A stretch of 64,000 nucleotides of DNA, from assembly GCA_963277665.1 (NCBI GenBank), contig OY728163.1, forward strand, positions 1,901,236,644 to 1,901,300,643, in the 5' to 3' direction. Numbering within the stretch: position 1 is the stretch's first letter; each line of letters begins with the position of its first letter. Below, piece by piece: positions 38,790 through 51,393 of the stretch. The stretch is from Viscum album. Its lineage: Eukaryota > Streptophyta > Magnoliopsida > Santalales > Viscaceae. The position numbers were made by a program, and so were the translations under genes. The notes below the pieces were generated by a model that was not told the origin of the DNA, made no database searches, and saw nothing but the letters and a program-made list of their open reading frames with translations.

Positions 38790-40240
38790 ATGTTGAAATA
38801 TGGAAATGAATATTATCTTTCTCATATTGTTAAAAACAAGGGAAATGTTCAGATAAATGAGGTGCTTGGGGTAGATGAATACCTTGATGTTTTTTCTGAT
38901 AAAATACTCGGTTTCATACCTGATTATGAGGTCGAATTCACAATTGGAATAGTTCTTAATGCTAATACAATTTCAAAACCCATATATCAAATGACTCAAT
39001 TGGTACTTATTGAATTGAAAAATGATTTTCATGAGAGTCTTGATAAATGATTCATTCTTCCTAGAACATCACCATAGGGTGACCCTATTTTGTTCATTAA
39101 AAATAAATATGGTTCTATGATACTTTGTATTTATTACTGATCCTTTAATAAGGTCACATATAAAAACATATATCATTTTCCTCTTATTGATGACATGTTT
39201 GATAAGCTTTAGGGAGCTCAGAAATTTTTCAAGGTCAGATTAAGATCCGGATACCATCAACTGAAGGTGAACGAGGATGGAATCCCATAAACAAATTTTT
39301 ATACAAGATATGACCATTATAAATTTGTTGTTATACTATTTGGGTTAACAAATTCACCTTATATATATATATATATCTTATAAATAGAATATTTAATATG
39401 ATCTTGGATAAATTTATAGTTCTATTTATTAATGACATTCTTGAATTTCATAAGAGTAATGAGGAGCATGAAAAATATCTAAGATTTTTTTAAACCATAA
39501 AGGAATGTAAACTCTAGGGAAAATTCAGTAAGTGTGATTTTTGGTTGCAAAAAATTTCTATTTGGGGCACATTGTAAATAAAAATAGAATAATAGTTGAT
39601 TCTGCCAAAAAAAATTGCTCAATGAATATCAAAGACCACACATGTTTCAGAGATTCTTAGTATTATGGGAATAGTATGTTATTAAAAATGGTTTGCTAAA
39701 AAAAATTCATGGTAATCTAGCCCACTAATTATATTAACGCAAAAATGGGTTAAATTTATTTAGATAGAAGAATGTGATTTCTGATATTAGTAACTGAAGA
39801 AGAGATTGGTGAATGATCCAATTTTATCCTTGCCTTCCAGAAATGCTGAGTTTTTCATCTATAATGACGCTTCCTTGAAGGTACATGGTACTGTTTTGAT
39901 GCAGAATGATAAGATAATTGATTATTCTTCAAGGAAACTAAACACTCATGTGTTAAATTTTCCAAAACAAGATTTGTAACTGGAATCTGTGTTTTTATCT
40001 ATGAAAATTTAGAGGCGTAATTTATACGAAGCCAAATGAAAAATATATGATGACTATAAAAGTCTGAAGTACATATTCACTCAGAAGAAATTATACATGA
40101 GGCATAGAATATGTATTGAACTAATAAATGATAACTATTTCATGGTCAATTACCATCTCGGAAAGGAAAACAATGTGGCAGAATCCTTGAGTCAATATCA
40201 TTATGCATCATTAACCATGTTATATTTGAACCATGATCCC
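38790..40240 (+). pseudogene. E2 reverse transcriptase and RNase H relic
   Basis: An 86-codon frame (38790-39050) has EYLDVFSDKILGFIPDYEVE and ISKPIYQM, the classic N-terminal RT signature. Then DPILFIKNKYGSM (about 39080), HFPLIDDMFDKL before a TAG (39210-39212, probably from CAG), LRSGYHQLKV (about 39244), and the catalytic block FINDIL at 39425-39436 (normally FIDDIL). GKFSKCDFWL follows (about 39520). RNase H is seen as NDASLKVHGTVLMQND (about 39864), YKSLKYIFTQKKLYMRHR (about 40060) and YHLGKENNVAESLSQY (about 40150). A TA repeat near 39359-39375 interrupts RT. Confidence 0.85.
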
Positions 40241-40439
40241 TTGATTAATGATTTGATAAATTTGGGATTAGTTGTTGTTGGTGCAATAAATACATCTATT
40301 TTGTTTCAAGTTTCAATTCAGTCATCATTATTAGGTAGAATTATGAAAGTGAAAAAGGAATACTATGAGTTACAGAAAAAGGTAGAATTTGTTAAAATGG
40401 GCATGTTTCTATAATATAACCATGAGGAAGATTGTATTT

Positions 40440-41742
40440 AATGATATTTTGAAAGGTTGTGTGTGCCTTGTGATTCCCAATTGAATAATGAATTATTATG
40501 TGAATCTCATAGTTCTCCATTCTTATTTCATCCTGGTAGTACTAATATGTATAGAGACCTTCATGTGTATTATTAGTCAGATGAAATTAAAAGGGGTATT
40601 GTAGAATTTACTATGAAATGTTTGACATGTCAACAGGTTAAAGCAGCGTGGTAGCTACTGAAGGGTATGATTTTTCCTTTGATAGTTCTAAAGTGGAAAT
40701 TAGATAATATATCCATGGAATTTGTTGTGGTACTACCATAGACATCTTGAGGTAATAACTCAATATGGGTTATTGTTGAATGATTGAATTTTTTTTAAAT
40801 GTTCTACTTATTCGATATACAATGTATTTGTATCGGTGTTCTCAACTATAACATAAAGATATTTTCAAGTTACATGGATTTCCACTTTCCATTGTATCTA
40901 ATTGAGATCCTAGGATCACTTCTATTTTTGGGAATGTCCTTCAGAAGTCGTTCGTCACAAAATTAATTTTTAGAACAACTTTTCATCCTCAATCAGATGG
41001 GTTGCCAGAACGAACAAATAAAAAAATGTAGTATATGATTTGATATTGTTAAATGGACTACTAGGGAAGTTGGGATCAACATCTTCTTTTAGTTAAGATT
41101 TCTAATAATAACAATTTTCATTCCAGAAAACATATGGCGCCCTTTGAGGCCTTATATGGGAAGCAGTGGATAACTCTAGCTTCCTAGGGTAAAGTCGATG
41201 AAAGGAAGTTGATGGGACTATAACTCATAGAGTAAGTGGCTGAGAAAGAGAATATTATCCAGCAACACATGAGGACTGCTCAGATCAAGTAGAAAATTTA
41301 TGCAGACAGTAGTAGTAATGACATATTTTTGATTTAGGTGATCATTTATTTCTTAAAATCTCACCATGGAAATGAGTTATGCATTCTAGTATGAATGGAA
41401 AGAAAAGTCCATGGTTCATTGGACCTTCTGAAATCCTAGATAATTTTGGATCATTCACCTACTGAGTAGAATTTTCTCCAATTTTATATCATGTACACAC
41501 TGTTTTTAATGTTTCGATGAAGAGAAATTATTTTCTAGATTCATCTCATGTCTTAAGTCCAAAAGCAATTAATCTGGAAGAGAACCTTTATTATGAAGAG
41601 AAAACAGTTCAAATTCTTGATCAATGGGAACATTTATTAAGGAATAAGGTAATCCACTAGGTAATGGTTTTTTGGAGATATCACATTGTTGAATATGAAA
41701 CATGATATGAGGGAAAGGTACCCTCACATATTTAATAAGTAA
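40440..41742 (+). pseudogene. E2 integrase with chromodomain-like tail
   Basis: Zinc-binding part: FLFHPGSTNMYRDLHVYY (about 40522), then TAG for Trp at 40574-40576, then KCLTCQQVKAAW (about 40617). Core: ISMEFVVVLP (about 40711; the first catalytic Asp is Glu), VSN.DPRITSIF with TGA at 40903-40905 (normally SDRDPRFTS), and FHPQSDGLPERT near 40984, with the catalytic Glu kept. Tail: EENLYYEEKTVQILDQWEHL (about 41580) and VMVFWRYHIVE match the chromodomain leader 'YeEePvqIlDr' and 'VkVlWRnH.vE'; after a frameshift, DMRERYPHIF (about 41705) ends the protein, stop 41740-41742. Chromodomains guide integration into heterochromatin. Confidence 0.86.
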
Positions 41743-41782
41743 ATAAAATTACACAGTCACAATTTATAGAAGGTGGGGATAA

Positions 41783-43739
41783 TGTAACAACCAAATGTTT
41801 TAAAAATAAAATTGAAATTCATGAATCATTGCTTGAATTATATAGTTATAAATATATTTTATACATATTTTTTTCAACATCTATGTTTTGAATTTCCAAA
41901 ATTGGTCTTATACAATTATGATAAGTATGTTTTTGGAGTTTAATAGAACCAACTTGATTTTTGGTTAATCGTAACACAAACTTCTGAATAATAAAATGAA
42001 TATTAATATGATCCTAATGAATAGTAAATTATGTTATTATTTTATTTTCAAACGGATTAATGATAATGACATCTTGATTTAATATTTATGGTCATATAAA
42101 TTTAGTTATAGTATTAAAATTGTTATTTATTTAATAAATTATGATTTTATTTAAATATTAAATTAGTAAAATTTGAAGAATTAGTTTTTAAAATATTATT
42201 TCTTTTTTGAATTCTACAACTTAGAAAAAATTTAGGGTGATTTTTTGGGATTTTTATGAAATAATGGAATTTTTGAGGAATAGTGAAATAATGTAAAATA
42301 CCGCATATCTAAATTAACAATTAAATACACTATTTATGAGATCAAATGTGATTTAATCCCACTTGGTTCTAACTCACCTACCTTTATTACTATTTTGAGT
42401 CACACAAAGTAAAAATATTCCAAGTATTATGAAAAAATTCTTATAATAATGATTAAAATAATGTTAATTCCCTCCTCCCCTCCACTGTAAATACCACCCT
42501 CATTACCATCTTTCTCTCACTGCTATTAAACCTTCAGAATTGCCTATATTCTACCAAATTCCATGAAAAAGGCTCTTTCCCACGTCCTAGATCTTATGGT
42601 ATTACCAAAAGGGAAAATCCTAAGGACTTAAAGAAGTTCTCAAGGAGAGTAGATCAATAGGTAAGCATCCTCTTTTGTTTTCATTCTTTTCATTTCATTT
42701 TAATTTTTATTATACTTTTTTCCTCACACCACCCCCCTTATCTAAGATGAATTAATGATCTAGTATCTTACATATTATGTATTTCATCATGTTTATATAA
42801 GACTGCCCATTATAATTATTGTCTTCTCCTACTTATTCAAGAAATTAGAACATCATTTTTGATGTGTCGATTTACCGACATCGTGGACAAGGTGATTTCA
42901 ATATATTTTACATCCATTAAGACTAGTCAGGAAAAAAATTTTATGGTTGAACTAGATTATAATTTATGTATTATATCTTATTTATGTTTCCTGAATCATT
43001 TTGTAGACATGTTTTTAATTTATAATAGAAAATGAGTTCATTACGAGAGAAGAGTCACCAAAATAACGTAAACAAGCATCAATAAGGTTTTAACTTATGA
43101 ATCATACTCATGTAATAATTCAAAATAATAAATGTTATAATTCATTTTTTTTTGGAAATATCTATATACCATTCCATCCCAATTCTGGTGTTTCACTTCC
43201 GATTGACAAGAATATCCATCATTAACCGATGATGGAAATCATGTAAGGAATGCACCCAAGATAATGGAAGGAACCAAATACTAATAACTATAGGGTTAAA
43301 TGATGTTTTAAAATGATCATATAAGTTTTTATAAACAAGAAAATTTTTCTGAAAATACTAATAAAACTCTTTTATCTATTATTCAGCAGATTTAAAAAAA
43401 ATTATGTATGAAGATCCTGAGGAAAGGGAATTTCTAACATGATTTCCATTGTTTGGGTTAACATTATACTTCATTATTTATGTGGTATTGAATTTTTTTG
43501 TGTAATTAATTTTTTTATTATATTTAATTATGTTTTTTTATTATATTTATACAGATTCCATCCACTCTATTATGTCTAAATACAATTATATTATATTTCT
43601 AAGGGACTTTTCTTTTGAAATACACTTTTAAAATTCCGCTTTACGATATTCAGAAGAAATGTATTTATACAATTATTCATGTTTAATAATTCTACTATGG
43701 TTCATGGGAATTGATTATGATGAATTGGGAGACCTATAT
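41783..43739 (+). repeat. E2 3' LTR, part before the copia insertion
   Basis: Begins TGTAACAACCAAATG directly after the polypurine tract AGAAGGTGGGGA. It aligns with 34533-36486 and is broken after ACCTATAT (43739). Confidence 0.93.
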
Positions 43740-45417
43740 TGTAAGGTACTGGGATGACAAAACGGAAGCCGGTGGGCTGTGAATTTAAAAAAATTGCGTC
43801 ACCGGAGTGACAAAACCTTGTCAACTCTGATGATCTTGTCCCAGTTTGGTCTAAGAGTCTTTCAAGGTTTAAGTAGGGAACAAAAATAAACTGAACATGT
43901 ACCTACTTTCGATTTGATGTGTGAAAGTCCGCTACTGGATGATGGCTATCATTGCTCAAAGACTTTGACATCGAAGCCCTCTAGATTTTCCACACACACC
44001 TCTCGATTCTGCTTGCACGCCGTTCAGCGAGATCTGGGTGCTAGCACGGATCTTCAACGCTCACTTCAGCACAGCGATGATCACTGCAAGGTATGTTCTT
44101 TCAATCCGAGATGGATGAACTCGGAGATCTTTCTTCCTGATAATAAAATTATTCCATAAAAATTATTTATATTTTATCACTAAATTTTAATATATAAATA
44201 TATTAGGTGATAAATTTGAGTCCTTAAATTGACTCACACCTCCTTCTAATGTTAAACAAACATAGGATATTACAATCCATTTGAATAATATTAATACATG
44301 TATATACTATAAATAACTTGTACAAACATATTATAAAAAAATTCAATGAATTATTCTAAACTTGAATAATTAATGAATTTATTTATCCTTGGTGATCCAT
44401 AGAACTTGTATAGTACTCAGACCCTTTAACGGGGCCCACCAAGTTCTATATTCATATTCCCGAAATAGAGCAGATTCTCAAGGCGCTATTATTTGTGACC
44501 CTTTAGGATCTTACCTCAAAAGCAGAGAATAATATCCACCGACCAAGAGCCGGGTTTAGCAACCCATCGAGGCCCCTATAGAGATAAGGAAAAGTCAAAG
44601 CAACGACTGCTTTCCTACGATCACATTCCGTGTAATATAATCTATTCATCATCGATATCTCAATAAATAAGAATGGATACTAGTGTCATCATTATATATC
44701 TTACTTTATTTTGATTTTTATTCTTCCATATGGTCTTACCTTCCTCTACCATGGCCATGGATTCAATGAATGTGCAATCATCATATTCAACTAGGCCCGA
44801 GATATGTCTTCCTAAACACAGAAGCGACAAATCCTTTCTTAATAATTCAATCAATGCCATTCCATTAATGATGTACCCAATACAAACTACCTCGGCACGA
44901 CTTTTCCGCCATGGTTTTCACCTTGCATCAAATATACATAATTAAATGAAATTAATTGACAATGATCTCAATTCAAAAGACCATTACACCTGTATATAGA
45001 TAGGAACAAACAATGAAACATAAAACATGGGTTGTTCCTATTATGCGGGATTGTCCTCATGATCTCAACTACTAGAGATCATCAACTGTGAACTTCATGA
45101 GAAAAAGTCTCAATGCTTATGAGTCCCCAACACCTGATGGTCACACATCATCTATGTCCTTTCTGAATGATGTAACCGGTCCATATGCCGCTAATTTAAG
45201 ATTACTATCACGACATCTTATGGTTCTTATTATAGACTAGGATCTACTATAACCCTTTGATGTGACAGGTAATATATGGACATTTCTATAAAGAAAGTGG
45301 ATGAAAAGTTATCTACATTATTATGGAAATATAAACACAGGTAGTATAACAAACTGAATACATGTAACGGTAATAAAATTACAAAACAAGTTTGGTAAAG
45401 GGAACCCTCTTTCAACT
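43740..45417 (-). repeat. copia 3' LTR (left copy)
   Basis: Starts TGTAAGGTACTGGGATGAC and ends TTTCAACT (the right copy ends TTTCAACA). It lacks about 190 bp present at roughly 52250-52440 of the other copy, including the TATA box. Two inverted repeats lie at 44399-44449 and 45059-45082. Confidence 0.92.
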
Positions 45418-45440
45418 CTCCCACTTGCACTAGAACCTAG
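45418..45440 (-). other. copia polypurine tract
   Basis: Minus strand reads GTGCAAGTGGGAGAG immediately before the 3' LTR, the purine-rich primer for plus-strand DNA synthesis. Confidence 0.65.
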
Positions 45441-46990
45441 TGGTAATAAGTTTCAATCATCTAGATCTCACAAGGGAATCATGCTTCTTACTGAGAAATT
45501 GATTTCGTTTGGTGGTCTTCCACAATGTCCTCAGTGGCTACTCTGCTAACTGTCACTTCACCTCATTGAGTAAAATACCTCAAGATATGATACTTCCGAA
45601 ATATATGATTTGTCCTCTGGTGAGACCTGGGCTCCTTGGAAAGAAGCACTGCAGTAGTATATCACAATATAATGAAACTTGGTCTGCACTGCTAGGTACA
45701 ACACCAATGTCTGAGATAAAGCTGTGTATCCAGACTGCTTCCTTTGCTGCACTAGAAGCTGCAATATATTCGGACTCTACTATAGAATCAACAACCACGA
45801 CTTCCTTCAAGCTTCTCATGCTCACTACACCACCATTTAAGCAAAATATGTTTCTTGACTACGATTTCAAATCATCATGATCTATTTGAAAAATAGCATA
45901 AGTGTTTCCCCTCACAACTAGTTCCCCATCTCCTCCATACACCAGTAACATATCCTTAGTACGCCTCAACTACTTAAGGGTAGTGTTAACAGCTGTCCAA
46001 TGCAGCTCTCTTGGATTGGCTTGATATATAATCACCATGATTGAATCAAAGGTGACATTAAACCTAGTAAATAGCACGTAATACATGATAGAACCCTCAA
46101 CTGAAGCATAAGGGACTCTACTCATTTTGTTAATCTCCTCCTGTGTTTGTGGACACATTTTCTTACCGAGATTTACACCATGTGACACAGGTAACAATCC
46201 TCTCTTGTATTGTTCTATATTGTACCTTTTGTGTATCTTTTCAATATATATACTTTGACTTAGCCCAAGAAGCCTTTGAGATCTATCATGATAGATCTTG
46301 ATCCCTATAATGTAGGCTTCTTCTCCTAAGTCTTTCATGGAGAAGCATTCATTTAACCTTGTCTTTACTAACTGTAATACTTTCACCTCGTTTCCCATAA
46401 TTAATATTTCATCGACATATAATTCTAGGAAAATAATGGCATTCTAGTCAACCTTTATATAGACACATGGATTGATTTCATTTTTGACAAAACAAAAATC
46501 TCTTATGGCCTTATCAAAACGAACATTCCATGATCTTGATTCCTGCTTCAATCCATAAATGGATCTCTACAACCTGCTTACTATATTGGCATTCTTTGAC
46601 TTATCAAACCCTTCGGTTTGAGTCATATAGATGCTTTCAACCGACATCCCATTTAGAAAAGATGTTTTGACATCCATTTTCTAAATTTCATAATCATTAA
46701 AGGATTCTATTGCAAGGAATACTCTGATGGATTTAAGCATTGCTACTAGTGAGAAGGTTTCATCATAGTAAATTCCTTAATGTTTCTTGAAAACCTTTGC
46801 AACCAAACTTCCTTTAAAGGTATTAACCTCCCCATCCATGTTCAGCTTCTTCATGAATACCCATTTCCATCCAATGGGATTTTCATTAACTAGAGGGTCT
46901 ACCGAAATCCAAATGTGATTTTGGTACATAGACTCCATCTCAGAATTCATAGATTCTTCCATTTAGCAGATTATTTGACTTCTACTACTT
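45441..46990 (-). pseudogene. copia reverse transcriptase and RNase H relic
   Basis: RT starts with EMESMYQNHIWISVDPL and IGWKWVFMKKLNMDG (46962-46777), then YDETFSLVAMLKSIR, KMDVKTSFLNG and YGLKQESRSW, all standard in plant copia RT. The catalytic site is YVDE at 46408-46419 (normally YVDD). LNECFSMKDLGEEAYIIGIK follows (about 46360), and RNase H is visible as VVDSIVESEYIAAS, AAKEAVWI and SLYCD (about 45800-45660), which keep the catalytic Asp, Glu and Asp. Only a few stops and shifts interrupt it. It lies last in pol, directly before the 3' LTR, as the family requires. Confidence 0.88.
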
Positions 46991-47299
46991 CATTGTAAGT
47001 TGGAGGTTCATCATACTCAAAAACTAATGTGTCACCTGACTCGGTGACAAGAAAACCATAATGCTCTGGTTCTCTAACATCTCATGTAGACTTACACAGT
47101 ATTTTTGTCTCAGGAACAACTTCTTCGTCCACTTGTTCTCGTGGAGATTGTTCCTATAGAAAATCTTGTGCATTTGGAGCATTAACTTCATCTAAGTAAA
47201 TCTTTATCACACTATTTTTAATAGAAATGTGTTCCCTTTCTAGAAATGTGGTGTATCATTCCATGATGACATTTCTATCTAAATGGTTATATAGGTAGT

Positions 47300-48160
47300 A
47301 TTATCAAGTTTCCATAGGATAACCTATAAAGATGCACTTAATGCTTTTGGATGCTAATTTTTCACATGTTAAAGTGTTTAAAAATGCCTCACACCTCCAC
47401 ACATGTATGTGTGTCAAGTTGGGTTTCTATCCATACCATAATTGCTATATAATTCCATTTTCAGCTTTAGTTGGTACTCGGTTAAGGGTATATGCTGCTG
47501 TTTGCAATGTGTATCCCCAAAAGGAAAATGGATGGGTTGCATGACTCATCATTGATATGACCATGTCATGAAATGTCATATTCCTCCTTTAACTAACACC
47601 ACCATTCAGGTGTATAAAGGGGAATGGGTTGGGATACTATCCCACTCTCCTTAATGTGATCAATGAATGCGTGGTTAAGATATTCTCCACCTTAGTCTAA
47701 GCTAAGTTCTTTTATCCTCTTTCAAAGTTGGTTTTCTAGTTCATTTTTTGTATTCCATAAAAAACCGGAAGGAATATGAATTATATTGCATTATATTGAT
47801 ATAGTCATACCAATTATAGTCACCAGTATAAGTGATGAAGTATATGAACCCACCCCTTTCCTCTAATGAAAATGGTCCACATACATCAGTATGTATTAAT
47901 TCCAGCACTGCATTAGATCTTTCTCTTTTTCTTGAGAAAGGTTATTTGATCATCTTTCCTTGTAAACAAGCTTGATATACATCTAAGGGTTCTAACAGTA
48001 CTGAGTCTAGATATCCTAATTTATGTAATCTTCTTAATCGCTTATTGTTTACATGACCAAGACTGAAGTGTTATAGGCAGGTGTTATTTGAGTCATGTTA
48101 GCTGTTTTTTCCATTGAATTCCATTACTGAGTTCTATAGTTCTAGAATATATAAACCATT
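47300..48160 (-). pseudogene. copia integrase relic
   Basis: Read on the minus strand: a pre-integrase segment near 48060-47930 (RRLHKLGYLDSV-like, by shifting frames), then ELIHTDVCGPFSLEERGGF (about 47910-47855), which holds the first catalytic Asp, IYFITYTGDYNW, GGEYLNHAFIDHIKESGIVS (about 47680) and RRNMTFHDMVISMMSHATHP near 47580 with SFWGYTLQTAAYTLNRVP (about 47530-47470). The order integrase before RT marks the element as Ty1/copia. The block 'SD.GGEY' reads LD followed by a stop, and two or three frameshifts are needed. Confidence 0.83.
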
Positions 48161-48199
48161 GTTAAGATGTTCCATACCATAACATATGTTATCTCTATA

Positions 48200-49425
48200 A
48201 AAGAGACAACATTTACTTCCATGCATGAAATAAAAACCCATAGTTACTAGACTTCACACAGAGATAATGTTTCTGGTAACAGAAGGTACATAATAGCAGT
48301 TCTTTAAAACTAGAACCAAACCAGTTGGCAAGGTTAAGTGATATTCTCCCACTACCAAGGCTACCAAACATGCACCCTTTGCAGTTGAGATATCCACTTG
48401 ACCTTTAGTAATCTTCTTGAACCTACTTGGTTTCTGTATATGAATACAAATGTCTGATCCACATTTCGTATCCAATACCTAACTTGTAGATAAATATAGG
48501 TTGCTTTCAATGACAAAAATACTTGAAGTAGAAGCATCAGTTTTCTTATTCTTCCTAGCTCTGCAATTCATCTTCCAGTGGCCTTTCTTGCCTCATTTAA
48601 AGCAAACAGCTTCCTGCTCATTACATTGCCTCTAAATCTTTTGCTTCTTTTCAAGACTTCTCATTGGTGTTTTAGGATTTCACATGGACTTAGAACCCTT
48701 TGAAATTCCCTTGTTTTTCTTTTTCACCATAATGACAGATGAATTGGTATTTTTCATATCCTTATCAGCTTGGCAATCTAAATCCCCAAGGTCCAGGAAT
48801 GGCGTTTTCATATCATTCATATTATAATTGACAATAACAGTTGAAAAGCTTGATGGAAAAAAGGCAAGAATGAGATCCACTGCTAGTTCTTGGTTCAATT
48901 TGAACCCAAGGGCTTCAAGCCTCTCAATATACCCCATCAGATTGAGTATGTGAGGACCAGAAGGGTTCCCTTCGGCTATCCTACACATATAATGTGCACA
49001 TGATATCTCATACATTTATTGCCTGACCCTCTGCTCATATAGTTCTTGAAGATGTGAAAAAATCTTGTAGGAATCCTCATCCTCATGCATTTTTTGCAAT
49101 TGCGTGGACATGGATGACAACATGATGAATTATACATCAATCACAACATGTACATGCATTCTCCATTTATCTTTTTTCACCTTAAATTATTTTTGAGGAG
49201 GCTCAGACGGAATTGGGGATTCTAACACATATTACTTCCTTTATTGGCATAGTACTATGCCCAAGTGCCTGTACCACTCCTAGAAGTTATTTCTTGTCAG
49301 GATATTTTCATTTTCCAAAATTTATCGCAGTGATAAATTACTTGTGTTGTTGTTGATTTCCATTTTGAATCTACATCAGATATACATTTAGCAGTTAGTA
49401 ATTTGTCTTGAGTACCTTTTGACAT
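48200..49425 (-). pseudogene. copia gag and protease relic
   Basis: Gag opens with MSKGTQDKLLTAK at 49425. A clean frame (49015-48680) carries RIAEGNPSGPHILNLMGYIE and KLNQELAVDLILAFFPSSFS, typical UBN2-type copia gag, and ends in a lysine-rich tail. The zinc knuckle near 48610-48560 reads CFK.GKKGHWKMNC, where the second Cys codon is TGA (48593-48595). The protease block follows as DTKCGSDIC (DTK at 48464-48472, normally DTG), preceded by TAG in place of the usual Trp (48479-48481), then TLPTGLVLVLKNCYYVPSV and RNIISV. Both stops and the altered active site make it inactive. Confidence 0.87.
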
Positions 49426-50898
49426 TTATGATTAATAAATTATTATATCATTTCAATGTCTCCCACTATTTTAGAGAACCTTAATAGCCCTCACTATTAG
49501 ATTCGAAATACTTTGTCGCTTGATTATTCTCATGGAAAGGATCCTCATAACCTCCCACGTAGTCTACATGTTAGGGCTACACCACTACTTGGAGGGTTTC
49601 AAGGTAGGAACTAGGTTGTCCAACAACTTCTTCTTATGGTTCCTTGTGTGGTTCCAGGCTTTTGGAATATGGACTTGTTTCCTTCAAAATCTTGCCTCTA
49701 AAGTGATAGCAAGTTAGCTAAGGCTAATCCTTGACAACTCACTTTAGTTAAATTAACCCAGTTCCCTCATGAAAACACCTCGGTAGTAATAGTAACTTTC
49801 ATCTATGGATGATGATCACCTCAAACGGCCGATTTTTTTAGATGTGAGAAATAATAGGCTTTTGGACTTAATATATCTTTGAGTAATTTTTAATATTGAT
49901 TGATGAATATAATCATTTTCTATTTATTATGTTCAAACTGGGTTTTCGTGCTTATAACTGAACATGAAATAGAATATAATTCATCACATATTTATGCATT
50001 TTATCTTGTTTACTATTCCATTTGATCACGAAATAATCATGCCGACACATAAAATAATAAACTATGCATAATGTAAATCATTATATCTTACCGGCCTTAT
50101 GCATTCTATAAAGATCGATCCATAATGGATCAATCTTGACCCAGGGGGATCCGTACCTGAGTCATGACTTGACTCACTTCACAGCTAGCCCAGTGTAATG
50201 CTCCAGGTTCCCATCTGGTTTACCACCTCGTCTTGGTGGGGTCTGTGTCTTAGATCATCATTTAATTACAAATTTACTCGCACGCAGGAGAGGGGGTCTA
50301 GGGGTACAAAATACATCTTGTGCATTGGACACACATGCCTTTATACATATTTGATATTAAAGGATTATTCGATTACAGTCATTTATCTAATTAATTATTA
50401 CAATCTTCGCATACATTGAATAAATAATTAAATAAATAAATATACACCAGCTATATACAGTTTGGTCGCTTGCTCAAGACCAGTCAGTGTAAAATATGCG
50501 TAAGAAAATTAAATTGAAATAAATTTAAATAGTGCTAGGGTGTACTAATAATTTAAATGAATTTGATTAAATTCAAATAATTTATTTGTTGATTCAATTT
50601 TGTTAATTTAATTTTAATTCATTAATTAAAGTAAACCATTAATTTAATTTTTGATATTAAATTAAATTAATATTTTAGATTAAAATTAAATTTAATCCCC
50701 CAAATTAATTCTAATTAATTAAATTTTAAATACTAAATTAATTAAAATTATTTTAAAGCAGGGTTACCTCTAGCCAAGGAGGAGTCTGGCAGGACTGTGA
50801 GGCATAGCGGGGTGTCGTCTTGGAGTAGGGACAAATCACAGACTTACCTTGGCGTGACCGCGACGTGACAATGCCATGACCACAACGTGACGTGGGCT

Positions 50899-51393
50899 TC
50901 ATTGCTTGGTCCAATGACTCTCACGGTAGTAGTAGCTTTCGACGAGGTTCGAAGGGAGCGGGAGGAGCCAAGAAACGTTCCGCCCAGCTCCATGGTTGAA
51001 AGCCCGCTGCTTCGGCCTACCGAAAGGGCGACGGCCCAATCCGGCATGACCTGGACTAGAAGCCGTCGGGTCTGGTATGGTCGGGACCAAGGCAGAGCGA
51101 CCAGGCCGGTTCGGTGAGAGGGCAGCCGAGGTTCGGGAGTGGCACGGCGCAACGATTCGGTGAGGATCGGGGCGGCCCAGCGTGTCGGTCCAATGGGGCT
51201 CGGGGCGGCACGACCAGGCGGTCTGGTGGGGCTCAAGGTGGTAGTCCGACATAACTTTGTCTGAGGAAGCATGAGGCAGCGGTCTGGCGCGGCGCAAGGA
51301 GGAGGTCAGCTGCCAGGGGGAAGGGTCCGCCGCTAGGGTTTCGCCATATACTTGTGCGCCGCGTGAAAGAGAAGACCCCTTGGGTCTTCCCAT
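50899..51393 (-). CDS. unknown 164-residue sense ORF in copia leader
   Basis: Function not recognised. The predicted protein is rich in Pro, Arg, Ser and Ala (for example GRPKGSSLSRGAQVYGETLA at the start) and has no membrane segment or known motif. A second frame on the same strand (51272-50844) is also open and shows an AAPxPxxPTR-like repeat, so openness partly reflects GC-rich, stop-poor, repetitive sequence. It lies in sense orientation between the LTR and gag, where some plant LTR elements carry an extra ORF. It may be a real accessory gene, a captured host fragment or simply chance. Confidence 0.25.
   Translation of the reverse strand: MGRPKGSSLSRGAQVYGETLAADPSPWQLTSSLRRARPLPHASSDKVMSDYHLEPHQTAWSCRPEPHWTDTLGRPDPHRIVAPCHSRTSAALSPNRPGRSALVPTIPDPTASSPGHAGLGRRPFGRPKQRAFNHGAGRNVSWLLPLPSNLVESYYYRESHWTKQ
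51150..51245. repeat. degenerate ~33-bp GC-rich repeats
   Basis: Three to four imperfect copies of a CGGTCYGGTGGGGCTCGG-type unit (starts near 51150, 51183 and 51217) inside the GC-rich leader block. Confidence 0.5.

Noticed and set aside
45509..45880. 123-codon plus-strand frame
   Set aside because: Antisense to copia RNase H (SEYIAAS, AAKEAVWI) on the minus strand.
47332..47544. 70-codon plus-strand frame
   Set aside because: Antisense to the copia integrase end (SFWGYTLQTAAYTLN).
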